The notes: generated by a model from the sequence alone, not told the origin. Positions 7,204 through 15,782 are shown, numbered from the stretch's first letter. The stretch: DNA of 23,771 nucleotides from CAZGNZ01 sp964527215 (GCA_964527215.1 CAZGNZ010000047.1:1-23771), one strand, 5' to 3'. Program-made: numbers and translations.

Positions 7204-7310
7204 ATAGTTAAGTACTTAATTAGTTGATAGTTAATGATCAATGGGTAATGCGTAATGGTAGATCGCGTTTATCCATGATATGATTTCCAGATAACTTCAT
7301 TCTCACCGGG
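7204..7310 (-). repeat. AT-rich low-complexity spacer upstream of coaX
   Basis: Read on the minus strand this 107-base gap contains the words ATTACGCATTACCCATTGA, TCATTAACTATCAACTAATT and AAGTACTTAA directly before the coaX ATG. It resembles the word-like intergenic repeats at the window edges but is not a copy of any of them. A promoter could lie here, but I cannot fix -35 and -10 boxes with confidence. Confidence 0.35.
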
Positions 7311-7691
7311 CTAATACACCCTGCTGCCGTTGGGAACGGAATGCCGGGGAGAAAGGAGAACCACACCCTCGGGATCATCAGCACCCATAACCAGAACCTC
7401 CGATTTTACACCGGCAATGCGTTTCATCTCAAAATTCATCACTGCGGCGACCTGGCTGCCCGGCAGCTCTTTCGGCTGATAATGATCCGTAATCTGCGCG
7501 GAACTGGTTTTAATGCCCAGCGGACCAAAGTCAATTTCCAGAACAAGGGCCGGAGTTTTCGCCTTTGGATTCAGTTCTGCCGACAATATGGTGCCGATGC
7601 GGATATCCACTTTTTCAAAGTCGGAAATCCGGATCCGTCGTGTATCCATCCTCGAATTCCCAGATATACCGAGGTTCCCTCCATCAGACAT
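7311..7691 (-). CDS. csaA: CsaA-like tRNA-binding-fold protein (putative secretion chaperone)
   Basis: This is a 126-residue protein made almost entirely of the OB-fold shared by CsaA and the tRNA-binding domain of bacterial methionyl- and phenylalanyl-tRNA synthetases. The hallmark segments are present in order: FEKVDIRIGTILSAE, LVLEIDFGPLGIKTSSAQIT, LPGSQVAAVMNFEMKRIAG, SEVLVMGADD, VVLLSPRHSVPNGSRVY. B. subtilis CsaA is a dimer that binds preproteins. The ATG at 7691 overlaps the upstream stop (ATGTCTGA) and has GGGG 7 bases upstream. A start at residue 15 (7649) would give the usual length of about 112 residues and also follows GAGG, though too closely. The family call is strong and the exact start moderate. 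Confidence 0.9.
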   Translation of the reverse strand: MSDGGNLGISGNSRMDTRRIRISDFEKVDIRIGTILSAELNPKAKTPALVLEIDFGPLGIKTSSAQITDHYQPKELPGSQVAAVMNFEMKRIAGVKSEVLVMGADDPEGVVLLSPRHSVPNGSRVY

Positions 7692-8160
7692 GTTTTTTCC
7701 CCGTGATCCGGGTTAAGGGTATTTTAAAAATAATGGTGTGTTTCAGCTGATCCTCGGGAATTTTTATCCTCTGCGCGGTATACTGGGCAAATATTATCTC
7801 AAATGCTTTTGCTTTCATGTCCGGAGAATTCAGGAATTCCACTTTCCCCCAGGCAATCACCGACCGATATTTCATGGACCATTCAGCCGGATTGTCAGGC
7901 GTCATCAGCTGATGGTCAATATCAAATTCCACGCACACATCCGGATTCCGTTTCAGGATGTCAATTTTCCTTCCTGACCGGGCGGAATGGATATACAGTG
8001 TTCGATTTGAATATCCGAAATTCACCGGGACCACATATACTTCATCATCATCCAGCATGCCCAGGCGGCAGACATCCGCGGAACGGATAATGGATTCTAT
8101 CTCCTTGAAATCATTGATCTCCCGGTCTTTTCGTCTCATGCTGTCACTCATTTCCGACAT
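7684..8160 (-). CDS. Pyridoxamine 5'-phosphate oxidase-family (NimA-like) FMN-binding split-barrel protein
   Basis: This protein of about 158 residues has the split-barrel flavin fold of PNPOx-like and 5-nitroimidazole-reductase (Nim) proteins. Diagnostic segments are MRRKDREI near the N-terminus, IIRSADVCRLGMLDDDEVYV, VPVNFGYSNRTLYIHSA, GRKIDILKRNPDVCVEFD, and WSMKYRSVIAWGKVEFL. The physiological substrate of this subfamily is generally unknown. I chose ATG at 8160 because GGGGA (8167-8171) lies 6 bases upstream. A GTG at 8184, overlapping the preceding stop as GTGA, is an alternative giving 166 residues. It overlaps csaA by eight bases, so the two are probably co-translated. The substrate is not predictable from sequence. 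Confidence 0.88.
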   Translation of the reverse strand: MSEMSDSMRRKDREINDFKEIESIIRSADVCRLGMLDDDEVYVVPVNFGYSNRTLYIHSARSGRKIDILKRNPDVCVEFDIDHQLMTPDNPAEWSMKYRSVIAWGKVEFLNSPDMKAKAFEIIFAQYTAQRIKIPEDQLKHTIIFKIPLTRITGKKHV

Positions 8161-8180
8161 TTCTGATCCCCGACCACCGG

Positions 8181-9389
8181 TCACCCGATGACGGCGTTTA
8201 CGATCAGGACCACATCCAGTACATTCAGAACGCCGTCCTCATTCATATCGCCGGCGGTGAATTCCTGGCTGGTGGGAGGATCGCCGAGAATGATGTTCAC
8301 CAAACGAACAATGTCCAGCACATTCACGGTGCCGTCACCGTTAACATCACCGGGGAGGGGCGCTGATTCATGGGGAAAGTAATATGCGCCAATATCCGCC
8401 TGTGAGCCATCGGGATCTAACGGTGTGAGAGGGTTTCCGGCATCGACGCAGGGACTGGATTCCTGCAGGCGGAAATTGCCGGTGTCCGGATTGACAAACA
8501 GCGGATCTTCCTGCTGATTGTGGTCCCCCCATGAATAATCCACATTCTGCCATGGGACCACTCCGTCAGGACCGTTTTCAATATTGCAGTAGTCGATACT
8601 TAGATCAAAAGTCCCGGTATCATGCCATGCCGCCACCTGATCCGGCACATTATTGCGGACGATGCAGTTTTCAATATATGCAGATGAGTTGTAGGTATAT
8701 ATTCCGCCTCCGCTGAGATCGGCTGAAATATTTCCGATGACGGTGAGGTTCGAAACATCAAGTATTGAATTGGAAGCCCCAAACAGCCCGCCGGCGAGCC
8801 AGCCGGCATAGTTATCTGAAATTTCCGTGTGATGTATCTGAGGGGATCCGTTCCAGCAGTAGATGCCGCCTGCAGTGCTTTCGGAGTAGTTGCCGGTAAT
8901 TTGACAGTACTGGATGATGGGAGCAGAATCCTGTATGTAAATCCCGCCGCCCCCCAATGCGTTATTGTCCCGAATGATCAAGTTCTGAAGAGTTGGGGAA
9001 GAATTGTTCTTGCATGTGATCCCGCCGCCGGTAAACTCAAACAGAACTTCATCCCCCTGTCCATTGATGATTGTAAATCCCTGAAGGACTGCATGGCTGT
9101 TTTCGCCCTGGTCAAAAGTGACCGTGCTGGCGGATGCGTCCCCGTCGATGACAGTCGTCAGCAGGGCAGTGGAATCGGCATTGAAAGCAAAGTCGGAAGT
9201 CACGAGGATATTGCGCCCGCTGAATGAAATGTTTTCAGTATAATGACCGGGAGCCACTCGTACCGTATCGGAATCAAAAGCGGCATTGATTGCCGACTGA
9301 ATGGATTCAAACTCTTCCGGGACATTCAGAACAGCGGCCCATGCACCGGAAATGAGCAGAACAAAAGCCAGGTTTTTGATGACAGTCAT
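8181..9389 (-). CDS. Secreted right-handed beta-helix protein with C-terminal dockerin-type module
   Basis: This is a 402-residue exported protein. Residues 1-19 form a signal peptide (VIKNLAFVLLISGAWA, probable cleavage after AWA). Residues 22-335 are a parallel beta-helix of the NosD/pectate-lyase-like type. It opens with VPEEFESIQSAINAAFDSDTV and has repeated coils of the form GGGIY...SxxxIxxCxIxxN, ending with SSPCVDAGNP...DPDGSQADIGAYYF, a common closing unit of such domains. Residues 348-369 and 381-402 are two dockerin type I-like calcium-binding repeats (DVNGDGTVNVLDIVRLVN and DMNEDGVLNVLDVVLIVN). No catalytic site is recognised and no cohesin partner is in the window. The start has a strong ribosome site (GGAGG, 9396-9400). 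It is divergent from the TPR kinase gene at 9687. Function may be surface adhesion or glycan binding (inference). Confidence 0.9.
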   Translation of the reverse strand: MTVIKNLAFVLLISGAWAAVLNVPEEFESIQSAINAAFDSDTVRVAPGHYTENISFSGRNILVTSDFAFNADSTALLTTVIDGDASASTVTFDQGENSHAVLQGFTIINGQGDEVLFEFTGGGITCKNNSSPTLQNLIIRDNNALGGGGIYIQDSAPIIQYCQITGNYSESTAGGIYCWNGSPQIHHTEISDNYAGWLAGGLFGASNSILDVSNLTVIGNISADLSGGGIYTYNSSAYIENCIVRNNVPDQVAAWHDTGTFDLSIDYCNIENGPDGVVPWQNVDYSWGDHNQQEDPLFVNPDTGNFRLQESSPCVDAGNPLTPLDPDGSQADIGAYYFPHESAPLPGDVNGDGTVNVLDIVRLVNIILGDPPTSQEFTAGDMNEDGVLNVLDVVLIVNAVIG

Positions 9390-9395
9390 TTTGGT

Positions 9396-9400
9396 CCTCC
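9396..9400 (-). promoter_or_regulatory. Strong ribosome binding site of the dockerin protein gene
   Basis: On the minus strand GGAGG stands 6 bases before the ATG at 9389. It is one of the few textbook sites in the window. Confidence 0.75.
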
Positions 9401-9436
9401 GTATAACTGAATAGGGTAATACAGAACAAAAATCGG

Positions 9437-9464
9437 TTCCTGAAATTAAGTGGATTTTCAGGAA
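9437..9464. promoter_or_regulatory. Inverted repeat TTCCTGAAA-N10-TTTCAGGAA
   Basis: These are perfect 9-bp arms with a 10-base AT-rich gap, about 50-75 bases upstream of the dockerin gene start. On the minus strand the arm is followed by CCGATTTTTG, so it could be an RNA stem-loop in the leader or a dimeric regulator site. Neither is proven. Confidence 0.4.
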
Positions 9465-9686
9465 AAGGAGGTGCAGAAACGGTCGGCGGATTAAAAAACT
9501 GCCGGATTCGAATCGGTCTGTTATGCTGGTGAGTATATCATACCGGCTGCTGACAGGTTATCCCGATGGAGAATAATCCCGAAACGGCATTGAAAGTTAT
9601 TACAATCATTTTCAAATTAGGTTTAAATTTTCGTTTCCAATCAACCAGGAATTAACAATATATATTTTCCCATCCGGGTCAGGTAA

Positions 9687-11636
9687 ATGAAAACCAGAGG
9701 GATTGAAGAAATAAAACAAAAGCTGCACACAGCCACTGGTACAGCGCGTGTATCGCTGCTTACCGAAATGTGCAAGTGTTACTGGTACAGCAACCCTGAA
9801 ACCGCACTGAGTTACGGCAGTCAGGCACTGGACCTGGCCAATACGCTTGGTGATAAAAAGGGCAAGTCAACAGCTCTCCGCGTGATCGGAGCAGTGTATC
9901 AGTTTCAGGGCAACTACCCGGCTGCTCTGGATTATTATCATAAAAGCCTGGTTTTCAGTCAGGCTGTTCAGGATATGAAAGGGGTGGCTGCCACCTATAA
10001 CAATCTGGCCAATGTTTTTCGTCTTCAGGGTGACTATCCGCTGAGTCTGGATCATCATTTCAAAGCGTTGAAAATCAGAGAAGACATTCAGGATGAGGCC
10101 GGAATGGCAGCATCGCTGAACAACATTGCGAACATTTATTATTTCCAGAATGAATGGGATAAATGTCTGAAATATCACGAACGGGCCAGGGAAATTCGGG
10201 AACAGCTTGATGATGTGTGGGGACTTGCGGCATCCTACAGCAACATGTCTGCTGTGTTCTCCAAACGAGATCAGATGAAAAAGGCTGTTGAATATGAGGA
10301 GACCGCGCTGTCTCTGCGGCGGTCCATCAATGATTTGCAGGGCGCTGCCAGTTCACTCCAGAATCTGGGAAACATGTATTCGGAAAGCAAGGATTTTGAA
10401 AAAGGTCTGCAGTTTCAAATGGAAAGCCTTGCCATTCGGGAGGGAATGGGTCTGCAGGACAGTATCAGTTCATCTTTGCTGGGTATTTCACAAACCCATT
10501 TCAGTATGGGGAAACTGGAAAAGGCACTGGATTTTGCAGAGCGGTCATATAAAATTTCTGAACAAATAGGTGCTCTGTCACAAATGCGGAGTATTCTTGA
10601 ACATCTCAGCAGGGTAACATCCGCTATGGAAAACTACAAAAAGGCCTGGGAATGGCAGAATCGGCTGATAGAAGTGAAAGATCAGTTGTTCAGCGAGGAT
10701 AAGAACAAACAGCTGGCCACACTGGAAACCCGGTATGAGATGGAAAAGAAGGAACAGGAAGCAGAAATTTACCGGCTGAAGAACGTGGAACTTCTGCAGG
10801 CCAATCAGGAACTTGAACAGTATCGCAACCACCTGGAGGACATGGTGGAAGAGCGTACCCGGGAAGTACAGCAAAAACAGGATCAGCTGCTTCATGCTGA
10901 CCGCCTGGCGTCGATGGGTGAAATGGCAACAGGGGTTGCCCATGAACTGACTCAGCCGCTTACAATAATCAGAATGCAGTCTGAGCTGCTATATATGGAA
11001 ATGGCGGACAATGAATCACTGCTTAAAATGCTGCCTGAATCCCTGGAAACCATTATTACCCAGGTTGAGCGGGCATCCCAGATTGCCAGCAATATGCGTG
11101 ATTTTTCACGACGAAATGTTATTAGCGGGGAAATGACTAATATTCAGGAATCTCTGAATAAGAGCATCCAGTTTTTCCATCAGCAGTTTAAAAACCGCGG
11201 CATCGATCTGGAGATGGACATTGCTTCTGATCTGCCCCTTGTTCAGATACAATCCATCCGTTTGGAACAGATTATCATTAATTTCCTCAACAACGCCCGG
11301 TATGCAGTGTTACAGCGGTCTGAAAACCAATCGGATTATCAGCCGGTCATCAAGGTAAATGCAGGATGCACAGGCCAATCCGAAAAGATTTTTATCGAGG
11401 TCGCAGACAACGGAATCGGTATGTCTGAAAGTGATCGCCAGCAATGCCTGGATCCGTTTTTCACCACCAAGCTGGCCAGCGAAGGGACCGGGCTGGGGCT
11501 TTCCATTGTTCAGGGAATTGTCAGTGAGCTTGAAGGCTGTCTGAAAATTGAAACGGCTGTCAATGAAGGCACTACCATGCGAGTTGTTCTTCCTCTTCGA
11601 AACAGAATGGAAAATCTTGAACTTCTGGAAGTGTAG
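9687..11636 (+). CDS. Soluble TPR-repeat sensor histidine kinase
   Basis: This is a 649-residue cytoplasmic kinase with no signal peptide or membrane segment. Residues 21-340 are eight tetratricopeptide blocks in an exact 40-residue register (ALxYYxxSLxIxExIxDxxGxAxSxxNLxxxY pattern), probably a peptide- or protein-binding sensor. Residues 340-405 form a coiled coil. The dimerisation/H-box is LASMGEMATGVAHELTQP with phospho-accepting H419. The ATPase domain has the N-box near 532-541 (NFLNNARYAV), DNGIGM near 574 and GTGLGLSI near 601. ATG 9687 follows AGG at 9681-9683 with short spacing. Its kinase core is paralogous to those ending at 19963 and 22493. No response regulator is adjacent on the same strand; the nearest is the REC-PAS gene ending at 12897. 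The signal is unknown. Confidence 0.93.
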   Translation: MKTRGIEEIKQKLHTATGTARVSLLTEMCKCYWYSNPETALSYGSQALDLANTLGDKKGKSTALRVIGAVYQFQGNYPAALDYYHKSLVFSQAVQDMKGVAATYNNLANVFRLQGDYPLSLDHHFKALKIREDIQDEAGMAASLNNIANIYYFQNEWDKCLKYHERAREIREQLDDVWGLAASYSNMSAVFSKRDQMKKAVEYEETALSLRRSINDLQGAASSLQNLGNMYSESKDFEKGLQFQMESLAIREGMGLQDSISSSLLGISQTHFSMGKLEKALDFAERSYKISEQIGALSQMRSILEHLSRVTSAMENYKKAWEWQNRLIEVKDQLFSEDKNKQLATLETRYEMEKKEQEAEIYRLKNVELLQANQELEQYRNHLEDMVEERTREVQQKQDQLLHADRLASMGEMATGVAHELTQPLTIIRMQSELLYMEMADNESLLKMLPESLETIITQVERASQIASNMRDFSRRNVISGEMTNIQESLNKSIQFFHQQFKNRGIDLEMDIASDLPLVQIQSIRLEQIIINFLNNARYAVLQRSENQSDYQPVIKVNAGCTGQSEKIFIEVADNGIGMSESDRQQCLDPFFTTKLASEGTGLGLSIVQGIVSELEGCLKIETAVNEGTTMRVVLPLRNRMENLELLEV

Positions 11637-11750
11637 GCTTTCGAAACAGGGTTGGAATACCGCTTTCTTCAACAATCAGCCAATCATGCCGTGAAGACCT
11701 TCCGTTACGGGTCAAAAAGGTCGGTCTGATTGGTGACGATTACAGATTCC

Positions 11751-11755
11751 AGGAG
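11751..11755 (+). promoter_or_regulatory. Ribosome binding site of ychF
   Basis: AGGAG is 5 bases upstream of the ATG at 11761. It confirms the start that also fits the family, with the first beta strand starting at residue 3. Confidence 0.75.
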
Positions 11756-11760
11756 ATTTT

Positions 11761-12861
11761 ATGTCACTTCAATGCGGAATCATTGGTTTGCCCAATGTTG
11801 GTAAATCTACTATTTTTAATGCTCTGACCCATTCCGGGGCTCCCACCGAAAATTATCCGTTCTGTACCATAGACCCCAATGTCGGCGTGGTTGAAATCCC
11901 GGACTCCCGGCCTGCCGAAATTGCCCGTATTCTGAAACCCGGGATGATTCATCAGGCGACTGTGGAGTTTGTGGATATTGCCGGGCTGGTAAAAGGTGCC
12001 AGCAAAGGGGAGGGTTTGGGAAACCAGTTTCTGGGACACATACGGAATGTGGCCGCCCTCATACATGTTGTCCGTTGTTTTGATGATGAAAACATCACTC
12101 ATGTGGACGGAACGGTCGATCCTTTGCGGGACGCGCAGGTGATAGAAACAGAATTGCTTCTGAAAGATATCGAATCTCTGGAAAAGCGGCGGATAAAAAG
12201 TACAAAAAAAGCCAAATCCGGTGACAGAGATGCCCAGTATGAAGTTGATGTGATCGAGCGGATCATCCCGCAGCTAAACGAAGGCAAACTGGTTAGAAAC
12301 CTGACACTGGACAGCCATGAGTCAGCGGTCCTGAAGACGTTGTTTCTGCTGACGGCCAAGCCAATCCTTTATGTGGCCAATGTGGATGAAAGCACTATTG
12401 CATCTGAAAACCGGGAAGGATATGCGGCTGAGCTATTCAATTATGCGGAAAGTGAAGGCAATTCAGCACTGAGGCTCTGCGGTCAGATAGAGATGGAGAT
12501 CGCCGAGATGGATCCTGCGGATCAGCAAATATTTCTGGAAGAGTACGGTTTGCCTGAACCGGGACTGAATAAACTGATCCATCGTGCAGACGATCTGCTG
12601 AATCTGAAAACGTTTTTTACCGTGAACGAAAAAGAGGTACATGCGTGGCACATTCCCTCCGATGCCACAGCTTTTGAGGCAGCCGGTGCCGTGCACACGG
12701 ATTTCCAGAAGGGATTTATCAGGGCGGAAGTGTATCATTTTGAGGATCTGCTGGTGTTTCAATCTGTTCACCAGTTACGGGAATCCGGTAAAATCAGGCT
12801 GGAAGGGCGGGATTATCCGGTTGAGGATGGGGATGTCATTTTATTTCGGCACAATCCGTAA
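11761..12861 (+). CDS. ychF: Redox-regulated/ribosome-associated ATPase YchF (Obg-like ATPase)
   Basis: This is a 366-residue P-loop protein of the Obg-HflX group that hydrolyses ATP rather than GTP and binds ribosomes. It has Walker A GLPNVGKST at 9-17, the G3 motif VDIAGLVKGASKGEGLGNQF at 71-90, and a changed G4 (NVDE rather than NKxD, as expected for YchF). It closes with a TGS domain from about residue 282 (FFTVNEKEVHAW..., AAGAVHTDFQKGFIRAEV). Length and motif order are normal for the family. It sits 124 bases after the TPR kinase on the same strand. It ends 35 bases before the convergent REC-PAS gene, with no clear terminator between them. It is a housekeeping gene and has no evident tie to the signalling genes. 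Confidence 0.96.
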   Translation: MSLQCGIIGLPNVGKSTIFNALTHSGAPTENYPFCTIDPNVGVVEIPDSRPAEIARILKPGMIHQATVEFVDIAGLVKGASKGEGLGNQFLGHIRNVAALIHVVRCFDDENITHVDGTVDPLRDAQVIETELLLKDIESLEKRRIKSTKKAKSGDRDAQYEVDVIERIIPQLNEGKLVRNLTLDSHESAVLKTLFLLTAKPILYVANVDESTIASENREGYAAELFNYAESEGNSALRLCGQIEMEIAEMDPADQQIFLEEYGLPEPGLNKLIHRADDLLNLKTFFTVNEKEVHAWHIPSDATAFEAAGAVHTDFQKGFIRAEVYHFEDLLVFQSVHQLRESGKIRLEGRDYPVEDGDVILFRHNP

Positions 12862-12896
12862 ATCCCGGTTGCTGTGGAATTCGTCATGAAAAAATT

Positions 12897-13646
12897 TCAA
12901 GAACTGATATCTTCCAGTATTCCATCATAATACAATTCACTGCCCTCGTCATCTGCAATTGCAACCGCGGAAAGTGATGCCGTGAACACTGAACCGTCCT
13001 TCCGTTTAAGCCTGATTTCCTCGCTTCGGGCATACCCGTTACGGTTTATCTTTTCCAGAATGGAATACTGATCTTCCTGATTGACATAAATATCTGAAAC
13101 ATCGCTTGCCAGCAAGTCATCCCTGGAGTCATATCCCAGAATATCGGTCAGTGCCGGATTCACTTCAATAAATCGGCTGTTTTTTCCCGAAGTGAACCGA
13201 AAGATCCCGACATTGATGTTTTCCGTCAGAGACCGGTATTTCTTTTCACTTTTTTTAAGTTCACGAATCAGCTTGGTCTTTTCAATGCCTTTCTGGATGG
13301 AGTAATGGAGTACTTCAAAAGGCACTGGTTTCTGGAAATAGTTCAGTGCCCCCAGACGAAGCGCTTTGACGGCAGTATCCAGATCTCCATGACCGGTGAC
13401 CACAATGGTTTGCAGGTCCGGCAGCAGATTTTTGGCATTTTCGGTCACTTGAAGCCCATCAACGCCCGGCATGCGAATATCTATCACCATTACATCGAAA
13501 TGGTTTTCAGCCAGTTTCCGCATTGCAGAAGTGCCGTCACAGGCCGTTTCAACGTCGTATTCCGGCGAATACTCCATCAGTGTCTGCTTCAGCAGTTCAC
13601 AGAGCTGGGGTTCATCATCAACGATCAGGATTTTTATCGTATTCAT
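12897..13646 (-). CDS. Response regulator: REC domain followed by a PAS domain, no output domain
   Basis: This is a 249-residue protein. Residues 1-120 are a receiver with acidic pocket D10/D11, phospho-acceptor D56 (VIDIRMPGVDG), T84 (VVTGHG) and K106 (FQKP), so phosphorylation competence looks intact. Residues about 131-248 are a PAS/PAC domain (KKYRSLTENINVGIFRF, NPALTDILGYDSRDDLL, EEIRLKRKDGSVF, YYDGILEDISS). It stops exactly where PAS-PAC normally runs into a kinase or further linker. The same PAS end in the 1394-residue kinase (EGALEDITARVAAEKEL) continues into a kinase. It may be a naturally short single-domain-plus-PAS regulator or a kinase that lost its C-terminus. It is convergent with ychF, and the ribosome site is weak. 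Confidence 0.9.
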   Translation of the reverse strand: MNTIKILIVDDEPQLCELLKQTLMEYSPEYDVETACDGTSAMRKLAENHFDVMVIDIRMPGVDGLQVTENAKNLLPDLQTIVVTGHGDLDTAVKALRLGALNYFQKPVPFEVLHYSIQKGIEKTKLIRELKKSEKKYRSLTENINVGIFRFTSGKNSRFIEVNPALTDILGYDSRDDLLASDVSDIYVNQEDQYSILEKINRNGYARSEEIRLKRKDGSVFTASLSAVAIADDEGSELYYDGILEDISS

Positions 13647-14399
13647 TATTCTTGATATGGCAACAGGAGATGTTGACTGACAATTGTAATTTACTCAGGT
13701 TTTTATCCCACGAGAAATGGAAATCTGTCGGGTTTTTATTCGTATCCCGCAGTCCGCTGCCGCCGGACACAGACTTTCGGTTCTGAGATACTCCGTTCGT
13801 CGACGGCCCGTTATTCGAAAGGAGAGACGCGCATATCCGGTTCAGATTCCCATTGCCAGGACCGGAAATCTGCATCCAGGGCATACCCCGGGATTTATGC
13901 CGGGATAATACCTGTGACTGCATTGGTTCTTTTCATTTCAGGCTCCCTGAGGACGCGTAATACAGTTTGGGAAGTTGCACCTGAATCTGGTAAATTAATC
14001 CCGCTCAGCGCCTTCATTTCATTATACTCGTAATTCATCTATAATTATACGAATGCATGATAAACAGACAGGAACGTCTTTTTTCAGCAGCAAAAAAATA
14101 AACTGCCGGACAGAGGACCCGGATTAAGGCTTGTTTGCACCAGATTTGTTCGTTTGCCGGCCATATGTTTCTGCAAATGAAAAACTGCAGAACCAGGAGC
14201 AGGAACAGCATGTTTCTGCTGTCACCTATCCGGAAGACCAATATGCATCCCCCGACTGGATTTTGTGAATTATTCTGCCGAAAACCACCTGTAAACAACT
14301 GCCTGCCAGATCCGTCCAGGGATGAATTTAATTGGTTTCCCGGAGTCCGGCAGAATGCCCGATTGAGTTGGCGTGAGCAGAAAATATAGATGATTCGAA
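13647..14399. other. Intergenic stretch without a recognised gene
   Basis: This 753-base region lies between divergent genes at 13646 (minus) and 14400 (plus). Open frames here (up to about 100 residues) have no protein-like composition or familiar motif, and I found no RNA gene. A weak hairpin CCCGG/CCGGG occurs near 13888-13905. Promoters for both flanking genes are expected here but I cannot place them. None of the repeats E, G, A or F is present. Confidence 0.6.
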
Positions 14400-15782
14400 A
14401 TGATGAATACCATTCAGTTATTATTGATAGAAGATAATCAGGAAGACAGCAAACTCATAAAAAACCTGCTGGCGGAATCCGTTCAGTTCACTTTCAAAAT
14501 TCATGCTGCGGACACACTTGCAAAAGGACTGAAATTCCTCGATTCACAAACTATGGATATAATACTGGTTAATTTAAACCTTTCGGACTCCGCCGGACTA
14601 AACACCATTCGAACGGTACGACAGAAAGCCGTGCAGCCGATACTGATCCTGTCCGGGATAAATGATGAGCAGCTTGACCTGGATACGGTTCGGGAGGGTG
14701 CGCAGGATATGCTCCTGAAAGGTGACTTGAACCTGCATCTCCTTGAAAAATCCATTCGCACCGCCATTGAACGCCATCATGCCGATCTGAAACTCAGGAG
14801 GGCCAAACAGGAATGGGAAACGACATTTGATGCCATGTCGGATTGGGTCGCTCTGATTGACACCGGCGGCATCATACTCCGGACCAACAAGGCATGCCGC
14901 AATTTTGTCAGGCTGCAGGAAAAAGACGTGATCGGCAGAAACAGTTTTGAACTCATGAATTCGGAGTATCTGCCTGACAGTCCCCTGAACCAGCTGATTG
15001 AATCCGGGACCAGACAAAATTTTGTGATAAAAACAGAAGATGCATACTGGCGCATCGTAATGGATCCCATCCGGAATGACTTCGGACAGGTTGTATCCGC
15101 CGTTCAGATTGTTTCAGATATGACACAGCAGATGAAAACAGAAAATGAGCTGAAACAGTCTCTGGCTGAAAAAGATCTGCTCCTGCACGAAGTTCATCAC
15201 CGTGTTAAAAACAACATGCAGGTGATTACCAGTCTGCTTAACCTCCAGGCCAGGCATGTTAAAGACTCCGAGCTTGGAAAGGCATTCAAGGAAAGCCAGT
15301 ACCGGATTCAGTCCATGTCCTTGATCTACGAGCTGCTTTACCGGTCAAAAAACCTTTCACGTGTCAGTATCCCGGATTATGTACGGATGCTGACAACAGA
15401 ACTGTATCGGGCATACGGCACCGATCCCGGTAAGATCAGACTGCATATGGATTTGGATGACTTGTCTCTGGATATACGGCAGATGATCCCGGTGGGGCTG
15501 GTGTTAAATGAACTTGTATCTAATTCTCTGAAACATGCCTTTCCCGATCGCAAATCGGGGAAAATTATTATTACCATGAAATCCGATTCCGAGAATCACA
15601 TAACATTGACCGTTGCAGATGACGGAATCGGATATTCGGGCAGCAGATCCGATATTGAAGAAAAAACAATGGGCATGAATCTGGTTCGAATGCTTGTGAA
15701 TCATCAGCTTTCCGGCAAGTATGAACTCAAATTGGAAAATGGAACGCGGCACTGCATAACCTTTTCTAAGGGTCTGATTTGA
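14400..15782 (+). CDS. Hybrid sensor kinase: pseudo-receiver + PAS + HisKA_2/HATPase
   Basis: This is a 460-residue soluble protein. Residues 1-125 have a receiver fold with E11/D12 (LLIEDN), a Ser at the switch position (LILSG) and the conserved Lys (LLKGD). The phospho-acceptor is Asn58: the strand reads DIILVNLNLSDSAG where the family has a D in LLDLxLPDSxG. Residues about 135-250 are a PAS domain (FDAMSDWVALIDTGGIILR, VIGRNSFELM). Residues 255-460 are a HisKA_2 kinase: HEVHHRVKNNMQVITSLLNL with H266/H267, N-box NELVSNSLKHAF near 370, and DDGIGY near 407. ATG 14400 is followed at once by a second ATG, and no clear ribosome site is seen. Its TGA overlaps the TTG start of the next gene by four bases, so the products are made together and the next protein's receiver is a natural partner. 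Confidence 0.9.
   Translation: MMNTIQLLLIEDNQEDSKLIKNLLAESVQFTFKIHAADTLAKGLKFLDSQTMDIILVNLNLSDSAGLNTIRTVRQKAVQPILILSGINDEQLDLDTVREGAQDMLLKGDLNLHLLEKSIRTAIERHHADLKLRRAKQEWETTFDAMSDWVALIDTGGIILRTNKACRNFVRLQEKDVIGRNSFELMNSEYLPDSPLNQLIESGTRQNFVIKTEDAYWRIVMDPIRNDFGQVVSAVQIVSDMTQQMKTENELKQSLAEKDLLLHEVHHRVKNNMQVITSLLNLQARHVKDSELGKAFKESQYRIQSMSLIYELLYRSKNLSRVSIPDYVRMLTTELYRAYGTDPGKIRLHMDLDDLSLDIRQMIPVGLVLNELVSNSLKHAFPDRKSGKIIITMKSDSENHITLTVADDGIGYSGSRSDIEEKTMGMNLVRMLVNHQLSGKYELKLENGTRHCITFSKGLI
15768..15772 (+). promoter_or_regulatory. Ribosome binding site supporting the TTG start at 15779
   Basis: AAGGG lies 6 bases before TTG. The following codons (ACA ATC AAG ATA CTA) encode the first receiver strand TIKIL, so no later start would preserve the domain. 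Confidence 0.65.

Larger units (their letters stand above)
9390..9686. promoter_or_regulatory. Divergent intergenic region between dockerin protein and TPR kinase
   Basis: These 297 bases separate two divergent start codons, so promoters for both must lie here or beyond. GGAGG for the minus gene is at 9396-9400. A 9-bp inverted repeat (TTCCTGAAA/TTTCAGGAA, 10-base gap) lies at 9437-9464, inside the probable leader of the minus gene. The 9590-9680 part is AT-rich (TTGAAAGTTATTACAATC, TTAACAATATATATT) and is the likeliest promoter area for the plus gene, but I cannot assign boxes reliably. Confidence 0.5.

Noticed and set aside
13618..13923. 101-residue minus-strand frame upstream of the REC-PAS gene
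   Set aside because: It overlaps the start of the REC-PAS gene in another frame, has no motif and no ribosome site.
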